From CAYQNU01 sp964419055 (lineage in GTDB: Bacteria; Bacteroidota; Bacteroidia; Flavobacteriales_D; Parvicellaceae), in NCBI GenBank assembly GCA_964419055.1, contig CAYQNU010000011.1, forward strand, positions 1-64,000: 64,000 bases of DNA. The letters are read 5' to 3'. The notes under the pieces are model-generated. The model saw only the letters and a list, made by a program, of their open reading frames with translations. It ran no database searches and was not told the DNA's origin. The position numbers and the translations under genes were made by a program. Below are positions 36,201-44,069 of the stretch, piece by piece. How positions within the stretch are numbered: the stretch's first letter is position 1; each line of letters opens with the position of its first letter.

Positions 36201-36311
36201 TACTATTGAAGAAGATGAAATAGTTACATTACCCATTTTTCCGCGTTGACCAACGGCCAAAAGTGAAAAAGAAAGTGCAAGAATAGTACTAATTAAACGC
36301 ATATTTTTCAT
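33279..36311 (-). CDS. Gly-rich surface adhesin with SprB-like repeats and CHU_C sorting domain
   Basis: A 1010-residue protein from the ATG at 36311 (a longer frame would run through the promoter). After the signal peptide come a beta domain, a very glycine-rich region (about 180-510, runs of GGGGG), at least three SprB-like repeats (about 600-830, each with DG.I..I, Y.W or Y.FN, and L.AG.Y.L.V.D..GC), a PKD-like domain (about 840-910) and the gliding-associated type B tail (IITPNNDGKND, then FNRWGQIVFQS, NNWNG and VPDGVYYFVLE). It should be exported by type IX secretion and held at the cell surface. A role in adhesion or gliding is inferred from these repeats. Confidence 0.88.
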   Translation of the reverse strand: MKNMRLISTILALSFSLLAVGQRGKMGNVTISSSSIVNEYTTLSTNANTGATTISVANSGLNANNRFSGNLAVGDLILIIQMQGVSVNNAPNPTQFGEITNYNNCGNYEFCEVSSVPNSTSINIRCGLKNNYTSSGKVQVIRIPRYDNLTVNAQITGQTWNGTVGGVVSIEVLNTTTITTPGTINANGLGFRGGVEDYAASGFGTWNVALTNTDGGGVKGEGLFGFNAEYDVLGGRYSYGAVANGGGGGNNHNAGGGGGANAGTITNWNNGIGVPNPVYNTSWNLEIPSISGQVTSGGGRGGYTLSSNSANPTTVGPNNGTWGGDNRRPVGGIGGRPLNYALNKLFLGGGGGSGDANNTINVGAHGGNGGGIVLIKSYGNISGSGSITANGANGVNLTCPSPPFGQIGGVDGAGGGGAGGTVVIESSGTIGAIPISANGGNGGNVVLVAGNFYFGGLIETGGPGGAGGGGYINTTNPTGGATNVAGGNAGTTNSTTLANFPVNGATNGGVGQVVTNSTTFNLTALNDTICSGTSTTLTATVLGTLPAGSSILWFDGPNGNFVGAGTNFTTGNLFSDTTFYVGVCPGNFTIPVSVIMGVSFTVDVTNMIIEDENCGQSDGSITGIQIIGGALPISYEWNNVVAATADNSNLDAGSYSLFVADANGCGTTVGPFVVGENTGPTINSTNLVTTVDHCNQGDGSISGITATGINPLTYEFNGNTASGPSASNLQAGSYTLTVTDAFGCEANLNNILVNNSIPITIDSTNLQVTIATCGQANGNITGLTTTGGTGPYFYAWNGNSSPTLNYSNVSSGVYTLVITDGFNCTVTSNSITVGSGGFPTAGFTISPNPTILGDTTFFNNTASADVVSWYYYSDNGYAFSTEDGSYLFPNRGIYTVCQVVTNGFGCQDSICAIVSVDELDQEVQLPLPNIITPNNDGKNDVLFITGNDANHNITIFNRWGQIVFQSSPYLNNWNGQHSNGNNVPDGVYYFVLESTTDPEKTYTGFVQVSK

Positions 36312-36332
36312 TTGAATGGGAGATACTGAATA

Positions 36333-36348
36333 CAAAGTTATAAATTTG
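36333..36348. promoter_or_regulatory. Two abutting divergent -7 elements
   Basis: On the minus strand TAACTTTG (36340-36333) faces the adhesin gene; on the plus strand TAAATTTG (36341-36348) faces the membrane protein gene. They touch with no base between, so both promoters share the same polymerase footprint. Confidence 0.6.
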
Positions 36349-36369
36349 ACTCAAATTTGGTCAATTTGG

Positions 36370-37674
36370 ATGCATAGATTACACAAATATATATGGGCGG
36401 TAGTTGTTGGAATCATTATTTTTTTGATTTTCAATAAACATTCTAAAGGTGATTTTGGAACGTATCAGCACACCGTATGGGCTGATAAATCTGGGTATTA
36501 CGTGTTTTTGCCATTAGTTTTTGAATACGGTTTTGACGCTGAAAAAATGCCTGATGGAATTGAAAATAGGGTAGGAAATGGTTTTACAATAGATACTGTA
36601 TCGAATAAAATGATTACGAAATATAATTGTGGTGTGAGTATACTGCAAGCACCTTTTTATTTACTTTCAAAAACAATTCCTACTTTTATTGTTGAAACAG
36701 ATGAGCAAGCAAAACCCATTCCAACAGAATATTCATCTTTAACCATGGCTTTTTTGCATTTGGGTGCCGCTTTTTTCTTTTCGATGGGTTTGTATTTGTT
36801 GTACAGTTCGTTGAAAGTTTATTTTTCAACGTTCACCGTTATTAGTTCATTATTGGCGGTTGTTTTTGGGTCTAATGTATTGCATTATGCCATTGATGAA
36901 ACGTTGATGACACACGTGTATTCTTTCTTTTGGTTCAGTGTGGCGTTGCACAGCTGTATTGCTTTATTTAAAAAGAACCAGCATCAGTTGAACCATTGGA
37001 TTTATTTATGTTTAGCAATCGGTTTTATAGTGTTGTTGCGTCCAACAAATGTTGTGTTTTTAGTGGCATTGTTCATCCTATTTTATAATAAACAAACACT
37101 TAAAAATTACGTTCTTCATTCTTTAGCCATAAAAATAGGTTTGGCCGTACTCATCGTTGGAATGGTTTTTTTACCCCAATTGCTCTATTGGAACTATGCT
37201 TATGGAAGTTTAGTAGTTGACACGTATCAAGCAGAAACCTTTTCAAATTGGAGCCAACCCAAATTATTAGAAACCTTGTTTTCGCCCAACAATGGCTTGT
37301 TTTTGTACAGCCCAATTTTGATTTTCACGTTGATTGGTGGACTTTTTATGTTGTACAAAAAAGAATACCAGAAATGGGTTTTTGCTATTGGATTTGCTTT
37401 TGTGAGCATTATCTATATTACGGCCTCTTGGTGGACGTATGATTTTGGTTGTGGATTTGGATCCCGTAATTTTGTAGAATACAGTGTGCTTTTTGTATTT
37501 CCAATTGCTTATTTATTGGAAAGAAGTAAACAACATAAGACAGTTTTTTATTCCATACTCACTGTGATGGTTTTGATGGTGGTATTCATCACCCAATTGA
37601 CTTATGTATATGATGAATGTTGGTTTGGAAAAGACAATTGGGATTTTGCGTATTATTGGGATTTTGTTTTTTAA
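36370..37674 (+). CDS. Polytopic membrane protein, possibly GT-C-type glycosyltransferase
   Basis: The 434-residue protein has about 10-11 membrane helices. A large exported loop after the first helix holds DFGTYQHTVWADKSGYYVFLPLVF, where an early aspartate could be the GT-C catalytic residue. Later come LLRPTNVVF, LFSPNNGLFLYSPI and GCGFGSRNFVEYSVLFVFPIAYLL, reminiscent of the dolichol-mannose-type transferases of Bacteroidota. The substrate is unknown. The start at 36370 follows the promoter at 36341. The neighbouring adhesin could be a glycosylation target, but that is a guess. Confidence 0.6.
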   Translation: MHRLHKYIWAVVVGIIIFLIFNKHSKGDFGTYQHTVWADKSGYYVFLPLVFEYGFDAEKMPDGIENRVGNGFTIDTVSNKMITKYNCGVSILQAPFYLLSKTIPTFIVETDEQAKPIPTEYSSLTMAFLHLGAAFFFSMGLYLLYSSLKVYFSTFTVISSLLAVVFGSNVLHYAIDETLMTHVYSFFWFSVALHSCIALFKKNQHQLNHWIYLCLAIGFIVLLRPTNVVFLVALFILFYNKQTLKNYVLHSLAIKIGLAVLIVGMVFLPQLLYWNYAYGSLVVDTYQAETFSNWSQPKLLETLFSPNNGLFLYSPILIFTLIGGLFMLYKKEYQKWVFAIGFAFVSIIYITASWWTYDFGCGFGSRNFVEYSVLFVFPIAYLLERSKQHKTVFYSILTVMVLMVVFITQLTYVYDECWFGKDNWDFAYYWDFVF

Positions 37675-37688
37675 GAAGAGTTTTTATT

Positions 37689-37696
37689 TAAATTTG
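37689..37696 (+). promoter_or_regulatory. -7 promoter element of the gene at 37711
   Basis: TAAATTTG matches TAnnTTTG exactly, 14 bases before the ATG. Confidence 0.5.
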
Positions 37697-37710
37697 TTAC
37701 AATTTAAGAT

Positions 37711-38163
37711 ATGAAAAAGCTGCTAACCATACTAATTATTTTTCTGTTGAATTATTGTGCAATAGCACAAAACCAATGTGAGTGTCTAGTAAAGGATACG
37801 AGTTTAATTGAGGATTTAAACAAATTAGAATTACTTTTTGAAAAGGATTCCATTTTTGAGTCTCGTTATGTGGGCGAAAGCTCGAGAGAATCAGATAAGT
37901 TTGCTTTGTTTTTGAAAATTTACAACGAACATTCAAAAGAGGATTTGAAATGCATCATTATGAACAACAAAGTAGATGAAATAAGAGCTTATGCCTATTT
38001 ATTTCTTTATGCAAATGGTGTAGATGCTAGAACAGAATTAAGTCAACAACCATTACATGTTTTGTATCTTAATGGATGTATAGGTCATAGTTTTATGAAT
38101 GTTGATGATTTTACTGAGTTTGCCAAAATGAATAATAAAAGATTTAAGGCTCAACTTAAGTAA
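37711..38163 (+). CDS. Exported hypothetical protein
   Basis: A 150-residue protein with a clear signal peptide (about 1-19, ending AIAQ). The mature part begins NQCECL and is mostly helical, with the segment NKVDEIRAYAYLFLYANGVD looking like a helical-repeat fragment. I do not recognise a family. It has its own promoter and ends 60 bases from the convergent rluD gene with no clear terminator between. Confidence 0.65.
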   Translation: MKKLLTILIIFLLNYCAIAQNQCECLVKDTSLIEDLNKLELLFEKDSIFESRYVGESSRESDKFALFLKIYNEHSKEDLKCIIMNNKVDEIRAYAYLFLYANGVDARTELSQQPLHVLYLNGCIGHSFMNVDDFTEFAKMNNKRFKAQLK

Positions 38164-38223
38164 TCTTTATCCATTTTTAAGTTTTCTTATTTCTTGTATA
38201 TTTTTATAAAATCAATCCCAATC

Positions 38224-39303
38224 TTAGCCTTCTACCTCTTCTTCTTTCATTTGAGTGTGTCCAGTTGAGTAGCGATCCCATTTTTCCAATACGGCTAACA
38301 TATCAGCAGGTAAATCGGATTCATATTGGTGCCACACCCCTGTTTTTGGGTGTGTAAAACCTAATGATTTAGCATGAAGGGCTTGTCTAGGTAATAGTTC
38401 AAAACAGTTGTCAATAAAGGTTTTGTATTTTGAAAAAGTTGTTCCTTTTAAAATTCTGTCTCCACCGTATTCGTTGTCATTGAACAACGGGTGACCTAAG
38501 TATTTGAAATGCACTCTGATTTGATGCGTACGCCCCGTTTCTAATCTACATTCCACTAAGGTAACATATCCGTATCTTTTTATTACTTTATAATGCGTCA
38601 CAGCATGTTTGCCTTGTTCTCCATCAGGAAAAACGTCCATTACTTTTCTATTTTTGATACTTCTATCAATATTTCCTGTGATGGTGCCTTCGTCTTCTTC
38701 AATATTTCCCCAAACCAAGGCATTGTATCTTCGGTAGGTGGTTCTATCATAAAATTGTTTAGCTAAATGGGTTAAGGTATCTTCTGTTTTGGCCACAATC
38801 ATTATTCCTGTTGTGTTTTTATCCAAACGATGCACTAAACCCGGTCTACCAAAATAATTGGAAGGCAAAGAAGGTAAATTATCAAAATGATACACTAAAG
38901 CATTCACCAAAGTACCTGTATAGTTTCCAAAACCAGGGTGAACCACCATATTCGTTGGTTTGTTTAAAACCACCAATTCATCATCTTCATAGATAATGTC
39001 CAACGGAATGTTTTGAGCAATTAACTCAATTTGTCGAATCGGATAGGGAAGTACTATTGAGATTTCGTCTCCGCCTTTAACTTTATAGTTAGGTTTAATG
39101 GTTTTGCCATTTACCAAAATATTGCCTTGATGTGCAGCTACTTGTAGTTTGTTTCTAGAAGTATTGGGAATACGATCCATCAAAAACTTATCAATGCGCA
39201 CACTCTCTTGTCCTTTGTCAACTTTTACATTATAATGTTCAAAAAGTTCGTCTGATTCTTCAATGCCATCTGACAAAAGAGGTTCGTTATCTTCCGTATT
39301 CAT
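38224..39303 (-). CDS. rluD: RluD-family 23S rRNA pseudouridine synthase
   Basis: The 359-residue enzyme turns uridine to pseudouridine in large-subunit rRNA. The S4 RNA-binding domain lies at about 32-95 (RIDKFLMDRIPNTSRNKLQ), then the catalytic domain with VVHPG, the active-site aspartate in LVHRLDKNTTG, and CRLETGRTHQIRVHFKYLGHPLFND. The acidic first 25 residues and last 10 are extra. Bacteroidota often carry several RluA/RluD paralogues, so the exact target site is not certain. Confidence 0.93.
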   Translation of the reverse strand: MNTEDNEPLLSDGIEESDELFEHYNVKVDKGQESVRIDKFLMDRIPNTSRNKLQVAAHQGNILVNGKTIKPNYKVKGGDEISIVLPYPIRQIELIAQNIPLDIIYEDDELVVLNKPTNMVVHPGFGNYTGTLVNALVYHFDNLPSLPSNYFGRPGLVHRLDKNTTGIMIVAKTEDTLTHLAKQFYDRTTYRRYNALVWGNIEEDEGTITGNIDRSIKNRKVMDVFPDGEQGKHAVTHYKVIKRYGYVTLVECRLETGRTHQIRVHFKYLGHPLFNDNEYGGDRILKGTTFSKYKTFIDNCFELLPRQALHAKSLGFTHPKTGVWHQYESDLPADMLAVLEKWDRYSTGHTQMKEEEVEG

Positions 39304-39332
39304 AAGTTGTTGTAATTTTTAAAATAAGGAAA

Positions 39333-40145
39333 TTAGTCCTTTTTATCTGATTTTTTTCCCTCTTCTTCGTTTTCGTCCTCAATGTACTCAAAATCTACGT
39401 AAGTATCATCATCAATATCCACTTCTTCTTCATTTTGTTGAGAAAAGGGGGCGTTTCCACCCATTGGATTGCCCATTCCACCCATATTTTGAAACGGATT
39501 TTTAGGTTGTTTTTTCACATAAGGTTTCCCAGTAACTAATCCCACGATGGTTTGCACCAATTCTCCAGTAGCCGAAATACCTTTAATAATCATTCCGAGC
39601 ATAAAGATAAATCCAATGATGCCTAAAATCCATCCAATAATTACTGTATCGTAAAAATCATTGATACTTTCTAGAAACCAAAAATTTAGTTTATTAGTAA
39701 CCAATTCGGGCATTTGCAAGGCTACCAAATAAAAAAGTATGGCAATACCAATCAAATGCAATTCATATTTAAGTTGTTTGGGTTTAGACTTAGGTATTGC
39801 ACCACCGTTGCGCATCATTGAAATGCCAGCACGCATAACCACCCATTGTTTTCCACGTTCGTATTTTCCAAATAAATATAAATACAAGATAACTGCACCA
39901 ACAAGATAGTAGTAAATTTCTTTTTCGCCCAAGATACTTTTTAGGTTTACAAATTCAGAAGCCTTTAACAAAGTCAAAGAAGCAATAAAATAATATTGAA
40001 TACTTTTTAATAGATAGGTTTCCCAAGGTTGATCGGCTCTTCCTCCTCTCAAAATATATTTGGGCAATTGAGCTATAAAAAACCAAATTAAGGAGAATAC
40101 GATGTAAACTATTCCGAGATAAAAAATATAGGATAAATAACTCAT
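39333..40145 (-). CDS. Membrane protein of unknown function with acidic tail
   Basis: The 270-residue protein has about four to five hydrophobic segments (about 5-27, 45-63, 78-93, 128-147, 167-195), then a Gly/Met-rich stretch (FQNMGGMGNPMGGN) and a strongly acidic tail (DIDDDTYVDFEYIEDENEEE). I recognise no family. It lies between the PaaY-like gene and rluD on the same strand with gaps of 43 and 29 bases, so co-transcription is likely. Confidence 0.65.
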   Translation of the reverse strand: MSYLSYIFYLGIVYIVFSLIWFFIAQLPKYILRGGRADQPWETYLLKSIQYYFIASLTLLKASEFVNLKSILGEKEIYYYLVGAVILYLYLFGKYERGKQWVVMRAGISMMRNGGAIPKSKPKQLKYELHLIGIAILFYLVALQMPELVTNKLNFWFLESINDFYDTVIIGWILGIIGFIFMLGMIIKGISATGELVQTIVGLVTGKPYVKKQPKNPFQNMGGMGNPMGGNAPFSQQNEEEVDIDDDTYVDFEYIEDENEEEGKKSDKKD

Positions 40146-40188
40146 TTAGATAAATTTAAATTTAAGATAATTCTGTAATTAAGGGATG

Positions 40189-40779
40189 TTATTGTGTTTC
40201 TTTCCAAATTTTCAATAACACATCTTGATTGGGACGGTTGGGTTCGGCTTCACGCAGTGGTTCACATTCTTTCAACGTAGTTCTCATATCATTGGGTAAC
40301 TGCTGATAGAGTTGAGTACCTTCAGTTTTCCATTTGATCATTTCGTCACTTACATCTTTTACTATTTTTGCAGGGTTTCCCACGGCAATTTTTCTTCGGG
40401 GTATGTGCATTTTTGTGGGCACAAAACACAAAGCACCTACTATACACTCTTCTTCAATGGTTACATCGTCCATAATTACGGCATTCATACCTATCAAACA
40501 ATTTTCACCAATGGTACCACCGTGTATAATGGCACCGTGACCAATGTGAGCTCCTTTTTTGAGGGTAACGGTAGTTCCAGGGAACATATGGATGGTGCAA
40601 CTTTCTTGAACATTACAACCGTCTTCAATAACAATTTTACCCCAATCACCTCTAATAGCTGCAAACGGTCCAATGTATACATCTTTACCAATAAAAACGT
40701 TGCCCGTTACATTAGCTTGTGGATGCACATAGGCTGATTCGTGTATGACAGGTTTTAATCCGTTGAATTCGTAAATCAT
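40189..40779 (-). CDS. paaY: PaaY-like hexapeptide-repeat thioesterase / gamma-carbonic-anhydrase family
   Basis: The 196-residue protein is a left-handed beta-helix of hexapeptide repeats (about 10-135), with metal-binding histidines in HMFPG and HIGHGAIIHG. The C-terminal helix continues in the PaaY manner. PaaY hydrolyses stalled CoA thioesters in phenylacetate degradation. The next gene upstream on the strand is a PaaJ/PcaF-type thiolase, which supports PaaY over generic carbonic anhydrase, though the intervening 190 bases of repeats make an operon uncertain. Confidence 0.78.
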   Translation of the reverse strand: MIYEFNGLKPVIHESAYVHPQANVTGNVFIGKDVYIGPFAAIRGDWGKIVIEDGCNVQESCTIHMFPGTTVTLKKGAHIGHGAIIHGGTIGENCLIGMNAVIMDDVTIEEECIVGALCFVPTKMHIPRRKIAVGNPAKIVKDVSDEMIKWKTEGTQLYQQLPNDMRTTLKECEPLREAEPNRPNQDVLLKIWKETQ

Positions 40780-40920
40780 AGGTAAGTTGTTCGGTTATTT
40801 GGTTGTTCAGTTATTCAGTTGGGAGGTTACTCTGTTGTTTAGTTAATCAGTTTATAGGTTACTTAGGTCACTAAGCTTGTCGATACCGATAAATATCGGT
40901 AGGTCGAAGTCATCTTACAT
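40780..40920. repeat. Repeat-filled intergenic segment with hairpin
   Basis: From about 40795 to 40865 imperfect copies of GTTnTTCnGTTA follow one another. At 40884-40901 TACCGAT, a 4-base loop and ATCGGTA form a perfect 7-bp hairpin. No gene is visible. Confidence 0.6.
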
Positions 40921-40976
40921 CTAGCGTCTAGAATCTAGAATCTAGAATCTAGCATCTAGCGTCTAGAATCTAGCAT
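40921..40976. repeat. Eight tandem copies of a 7-bp CTAGnnT unit
   Basis: CTAGCGT, CTAGAAT (three times), CTAGCAT, CTAGCGT, CTAGAAT and CTAGCAT follow without a break and run into the stop codon of the thiolase gene at 40970. A diverged three-unit version occurs at 53081-53101. Confidence 0.9.
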
Positions 40977-42178
40977 CTTTCTATAATCGCTGCATAACCT
41001 TGTCCAACACCAATGCACATCGTGATTAATGCGTATTTTTTTTGTGTAAGTTCTAATTCAATCATAGCAGTTTGCAACATACGTGCGCCTGTCATACCCA
41101 GTGGATGACCTAACGCAATAGCACCTCCGTTTGGATTAATACGTGGGTCATTGTCAGCGATGCCGAATGAACGCGTACAAGCTAAACTTTGAGCTGCAAA
41201 CGCTTCATTCAATTCAATTATATCTATTTGGTCTAAAGTTAATCCAGCTCTTTTTAAAGCTTTATGCGTAGCTTCAACAGGGCCAATCCCCATAATTCTT
41301 GGTTCAACACCTGCAATAGCGGCCGAAACAATTCTTGCTTTTGGAGTTAATCCATTTCTTTTAGCAGCATCAGCAGTACCCATTAAAATAGCGGCAGCAC
41401 CATCGTTCAATCCACTAGCATTTCCAGCAGTCACCGAACCACCTTCACTTCTAAAAGCCGGTTTTAATTTTGCTAAAGTTTCTAATGTTGTGCTTGGTTT
41501 TATAAATTCATCTTTATCAACAATCAGCGCATCACCTTTACGTTGTGGAATTTCTACAGCTACTAATTCTTTAGATAAACGACCACTTTGTAGTGCTTTA
41601 GCCGCTTTTTGTTGCGACCACAAAGCAAAAGCATCCTGATCTTCGCGACTTATTTTATGAATGTCCACTAAGTTTTCAGCAGTTTGTCCCATTCCATCAA
41701 CACCATACATGGCTTTCATTTTTGGGTTAACAAAACGCCAACCAAAGCTGGAATCGTGCATTTCGGCATCTCTTCCAAATGGAGTAGACGTTTTTGATAT
41801 GACCCAAGGTCCTCGTGTCATGTGTTCTACACCACCTGCTATAAATAATTCGCCATCACCTACTTGAATGGCTCTTGAAGCATTGATAACACTTGCCAAA
41901 CCTGATGAGCACAATCTATTTACGGTCTCTCCACCCATGGTGTAGGGTAGTCCTGCTAACAAAGAAGCCATTCGAGCCACGTTTCTATTGTCTTCTCCGG
42001 CTTGATTAGCACATCCAAAAATTACATCCTCAATCTCGGAAAGATTAACCGATTTATTGCGTTCCATTAATTCTTTCATAACTAACGCTGCTAAATCATC
42101 CGTTCTTACAGGAGCTAGAGCACCACCAAAACTACCAATGGGTGTGCGAATGGCATCAAAAATATAGGCTTCTTTCAT
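40970..42178 (-). CDS. pcaF: 3-oxoadipyl-CoA / acetyl-CoA acyltransferase (thiolase)
   Basis: The 402-residue thiolase has the nucleophile C90 in VNRLCSSGLASV, the catalytic histidine in NPNGGAIALGHPLGMTGAR and the second cysteine in MCIGVGQG. The segment HMTRGPWVISKTSTPFGRDAE and overall sequence fit the PcaF/PaaJ branch, which splits 3-oxoadipyl-CoA and dehydrosuberyl-CoA in aromatic catabolism. A PaaY-like gene follows and paaZ lies 12 kb away, so a phenylacetate role is likely. The symbol could equally be paaJ. Confidence 0.85.
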   Translation of the reverse strand: MKEAYIFDAIRTPIGSFGGALAPVRTDDLAALVMKELMERNKSVNLSEIEDVIFGCANQAGEDNRNVARMASLLAGLPYTMGGETVNRLCSSGLASVINASRAIQVGDGELFIAGGVEHMTRGPWVISKTSTPFGRDAEMHDSSFGWRFVNPKMKAMYGVDGMGQTAENLVDIHKISREDQDAFALWSQQKAAKALQSGRLSKELVAVEIPQRKGDALIVDKDEFIKPSTTLETLAKLKPAFRSEGGSVTAGNASGLNDGAAAILMGTADAAKRNGLTPKARIVSAAIAGVEPRIMGIGPVEATHKALKRAGLTLDQIDIIELNEAFAAQSLACTRSFGIADNDPRINPNGGAIALGHPLGMTGARMLQTAMIELELTQKKYALITMCIGVGQGYAAIIERC

Positions 42179-42210
42179 AATTTTATCGGTAACTTAAGAG
42201 TTAAAAGAGT

Positions 42211-43185
42211 TTAAAACTGACGGTTCATCAACGCCTCAGCAAAACCTCTTAAATAATTTTTATTTTCGTCAGAAATAGTAATGCTATTCAAAGCATCAAT
42301 ACTTTTTACGTAATAGTCATTCATCAATTGATCCGCTTTTTCTTTAATATTCAAATCTTCAAAAATGGCGGTTACTGCTTTCACTTTTTCTTGTGGATTG
42401 CTGTGACCATTGTTTATCCAATGTCTCAGTTCGTTGCTTTGAACATCATCAGCATCTTCAATAGCTTTTAATAACAAATAGGTTTTTTTATTCGATAAAA
42501 TATCACCACCTACTTGTTTTCCTACTAGAGAAGCATCACCAAAAACATCCAAAATATCATCTTTAATTTGAAAAGCCATACCGAGGTTCATTCCGAAGTC
42601 ATACAATGCACGACTGTCTTTTTTTGGAGCATTGGCCAAAACAGCACCTAATTCCAAAGCACACCCAACCAAAACAGATGTTTTGAGACGAATCATTTCT
42701 AAATATTCGGCTAGGGTAACATCATCACGAGTTTCAAACTCCATATCGAGTTGTTGACCTTCACAAACCTCAATAGCGGTGACATTAAAAATATCAATAA
42801 CGGCTCTTAAATACTCATCTTTGCATGAAGTAACCAGCGTAAATGCTTGTACAAACATTACATCACCCGATAAGATGGCTGCATTAACGCTCCATTTTTC
42901 GTGAACAGTATCTTTTCCTCTTCTGAGAGGGGCTTTATCCATAATGTCATCATGCAACAAGGTGAAGTTATGAAACACTTCAATACCTAAAGCAGATTTA
43001 TAGGAATCTTCTAATTTACCACCAAACAAATCAGTACCAATCAAAGTTAAAATGGGACGCATACGTTTTCCACCCAAATCTAATATATATTTGACTGGTG
43101 CATACAATTCTATATCTTTGGATGAAGATTGGAAAATGTCAACCTCATTGAGTATTATTTTGTGATATTCTTCAATTGATCTCAT
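42211..43185 (-). CDS. Polyprenyl diphosphate synthase
   Basis: The 324-residue trans-prenyltransferase has GGKRMRPILTLIGT, the first aspartate-rich motif LLHDDIMD with RRGK after it, and the second motif QIKDDILDVFGD. It extends isoprenoid chains from IPP, making precursors for quinones, carotenoids or undecaprenyl carriers. Chain length depends on residues before the first motif (VFHNFTLLHDD) and cannot be assigned safely; geranylgeranyl or farnesyl size is likeliest. It follows rfbA by 11 bases on the same strand in reverse order of transcription, that is, it is upstream of rfbA. Confidence 0.9.
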   Translation of the reverse strand: MRSIEEYHKIILNEVDIFQSSSKDIELYAPVKYILDLGGKRMRPILTLIGTDLFGGKLEDSYKSALGIEVFHNFTLLHDDIMDKAPLRRGKDTVHEKWSVNAAILSGDVMFVQAFTLVTSCKDEYLRAVIDIFNVTAIEVCEGQQLDMEFETRDDVTLAEYLEMIRLKTSVLVGCALELGAVLANAPKKDSRALYDFGMNLGMAFQIKDDILDVFGDASLVGKQVGGDILSNKKTYLLLKAIEDADDVQSNELRHWINNGHSNPQEKVKAVTAIFEDLNIKEKADQLMNDYYVKSIDALNSITISDENKNYLRGFAEALMNRQF

Positions 43186-43196
43186 AAATTATATAA

Positions 43197-44069
43197 CTAT
43201 TTGCTACGACCGTTTAATATACTTTGTAAATAGATTCCGTAACCACTTTTTAACAAGGGTTGAGCTAATTTTTCTAACTGTTCGGCATTAATAAAACCTC
43301 TAGAGTAGGCAACCGCTTCAACGCAGCCAACACCCATTCCTTGACGCTCTTCAATGGTTTGAACATATTGTCCTGCTTGCATAAGGGAATGGAACGTTCC
43401 GGTATCTAACCAAGCAGTGCCACGTTCTAAAATTTGAACTTTTAATTTACCTTGTTGGAGGTATGTTTTATTGACATCCGTAATTTCATATTCTCCTCGT
43501 GCACTTGGTTTTAGATTTTTGGCAATTTCTACCACACTATTGTCGTAAAAATACAACCCAGGCACAGCATAATTTGATTTTGGTTGTGTGGGTTTTTCTT
43601 CTATAGACAAAACATTCATAGTGTCATCAAACTCTACAACACCGTATCTTTCTGGATCGGCTACATGGTAAGCAAACACCAAACCTCCCGAAGGGTTTAA
43701 GCTATTGCGCAATAATTCGCCCATACCTGTTCCAAAGAAAATATTATCACCTAATATTAGGGCTACTTTATCATTACCAATAAATTTTTCACCTAAAACA
43801 AATGCTTGAGCTAATCCGTTAGGCACTTCTTGCACAACATATTCAAAAGAACATCCCCATTGCGAACCATCACCCAACAGCGTTTTAAATGCTAACTGAT
43901 CGTGGGGAGTTGTTATGATCAAAATTTCACGAATTCCAGCAATCATCAATGTAGACAAAGGGTAATAAATCATTGGTTTATTATACACTGGCATAAGTTG
44001 TTTACTAACAGCTAATGTCAAAGGATGTAAACGTGTGCCAGAACCTCCGGCTAAAATAATTCCTTTCAT
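43197..44069 (-). CDS. rfbA: Glucose-1-phosphate thymidylyltransferase
   Basis: RfbA joins dTTP and glucose 1-phosphate to dTDP-glucose, the first step to dTDP-rhamnose for surface polysaccharide. The 290-residue protein has the nucleotide-binding start GIILAGGSGTRLHPLT, KQLMPVYNKPMIYYPLSTLM, LALILGDNIFFG-type segment (VALILGDNIFFGTG) and LERGTAWLDTGTFHSLMQAGQYV. Its ATG overlaps the stop of the transporter gene upstream (ATGA), so translation is coupled. rfbB, C and D are not nearby. Confidence 0.95.
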   Translation of the reverse strand: MKGIILAGGSGTRLHPLTLAVSKQLMPVYNKPMIYYPLSTLMIAGIREILIITTPHDQLAFKTLLGDGSQWGCSFEYVVQEVPNGLAQAFVLGEKFIGNDKVALILGDNIFFGTGMGELLRNSLNPSGGLVFAYHVADPERYGVVEFDDTMNVLSIEEKPTQPKSNYAVPGLYFYDNSVVEIAKNLKPSARGEYEITDVNKTYLQQGKLKVQILERGTAWLDTGTFHSLMQAGQYVQTIEERQGMGVGCVEAVAYSRGFINAEQLEKLAQPLLKSGYGIYLQSILNGRSK

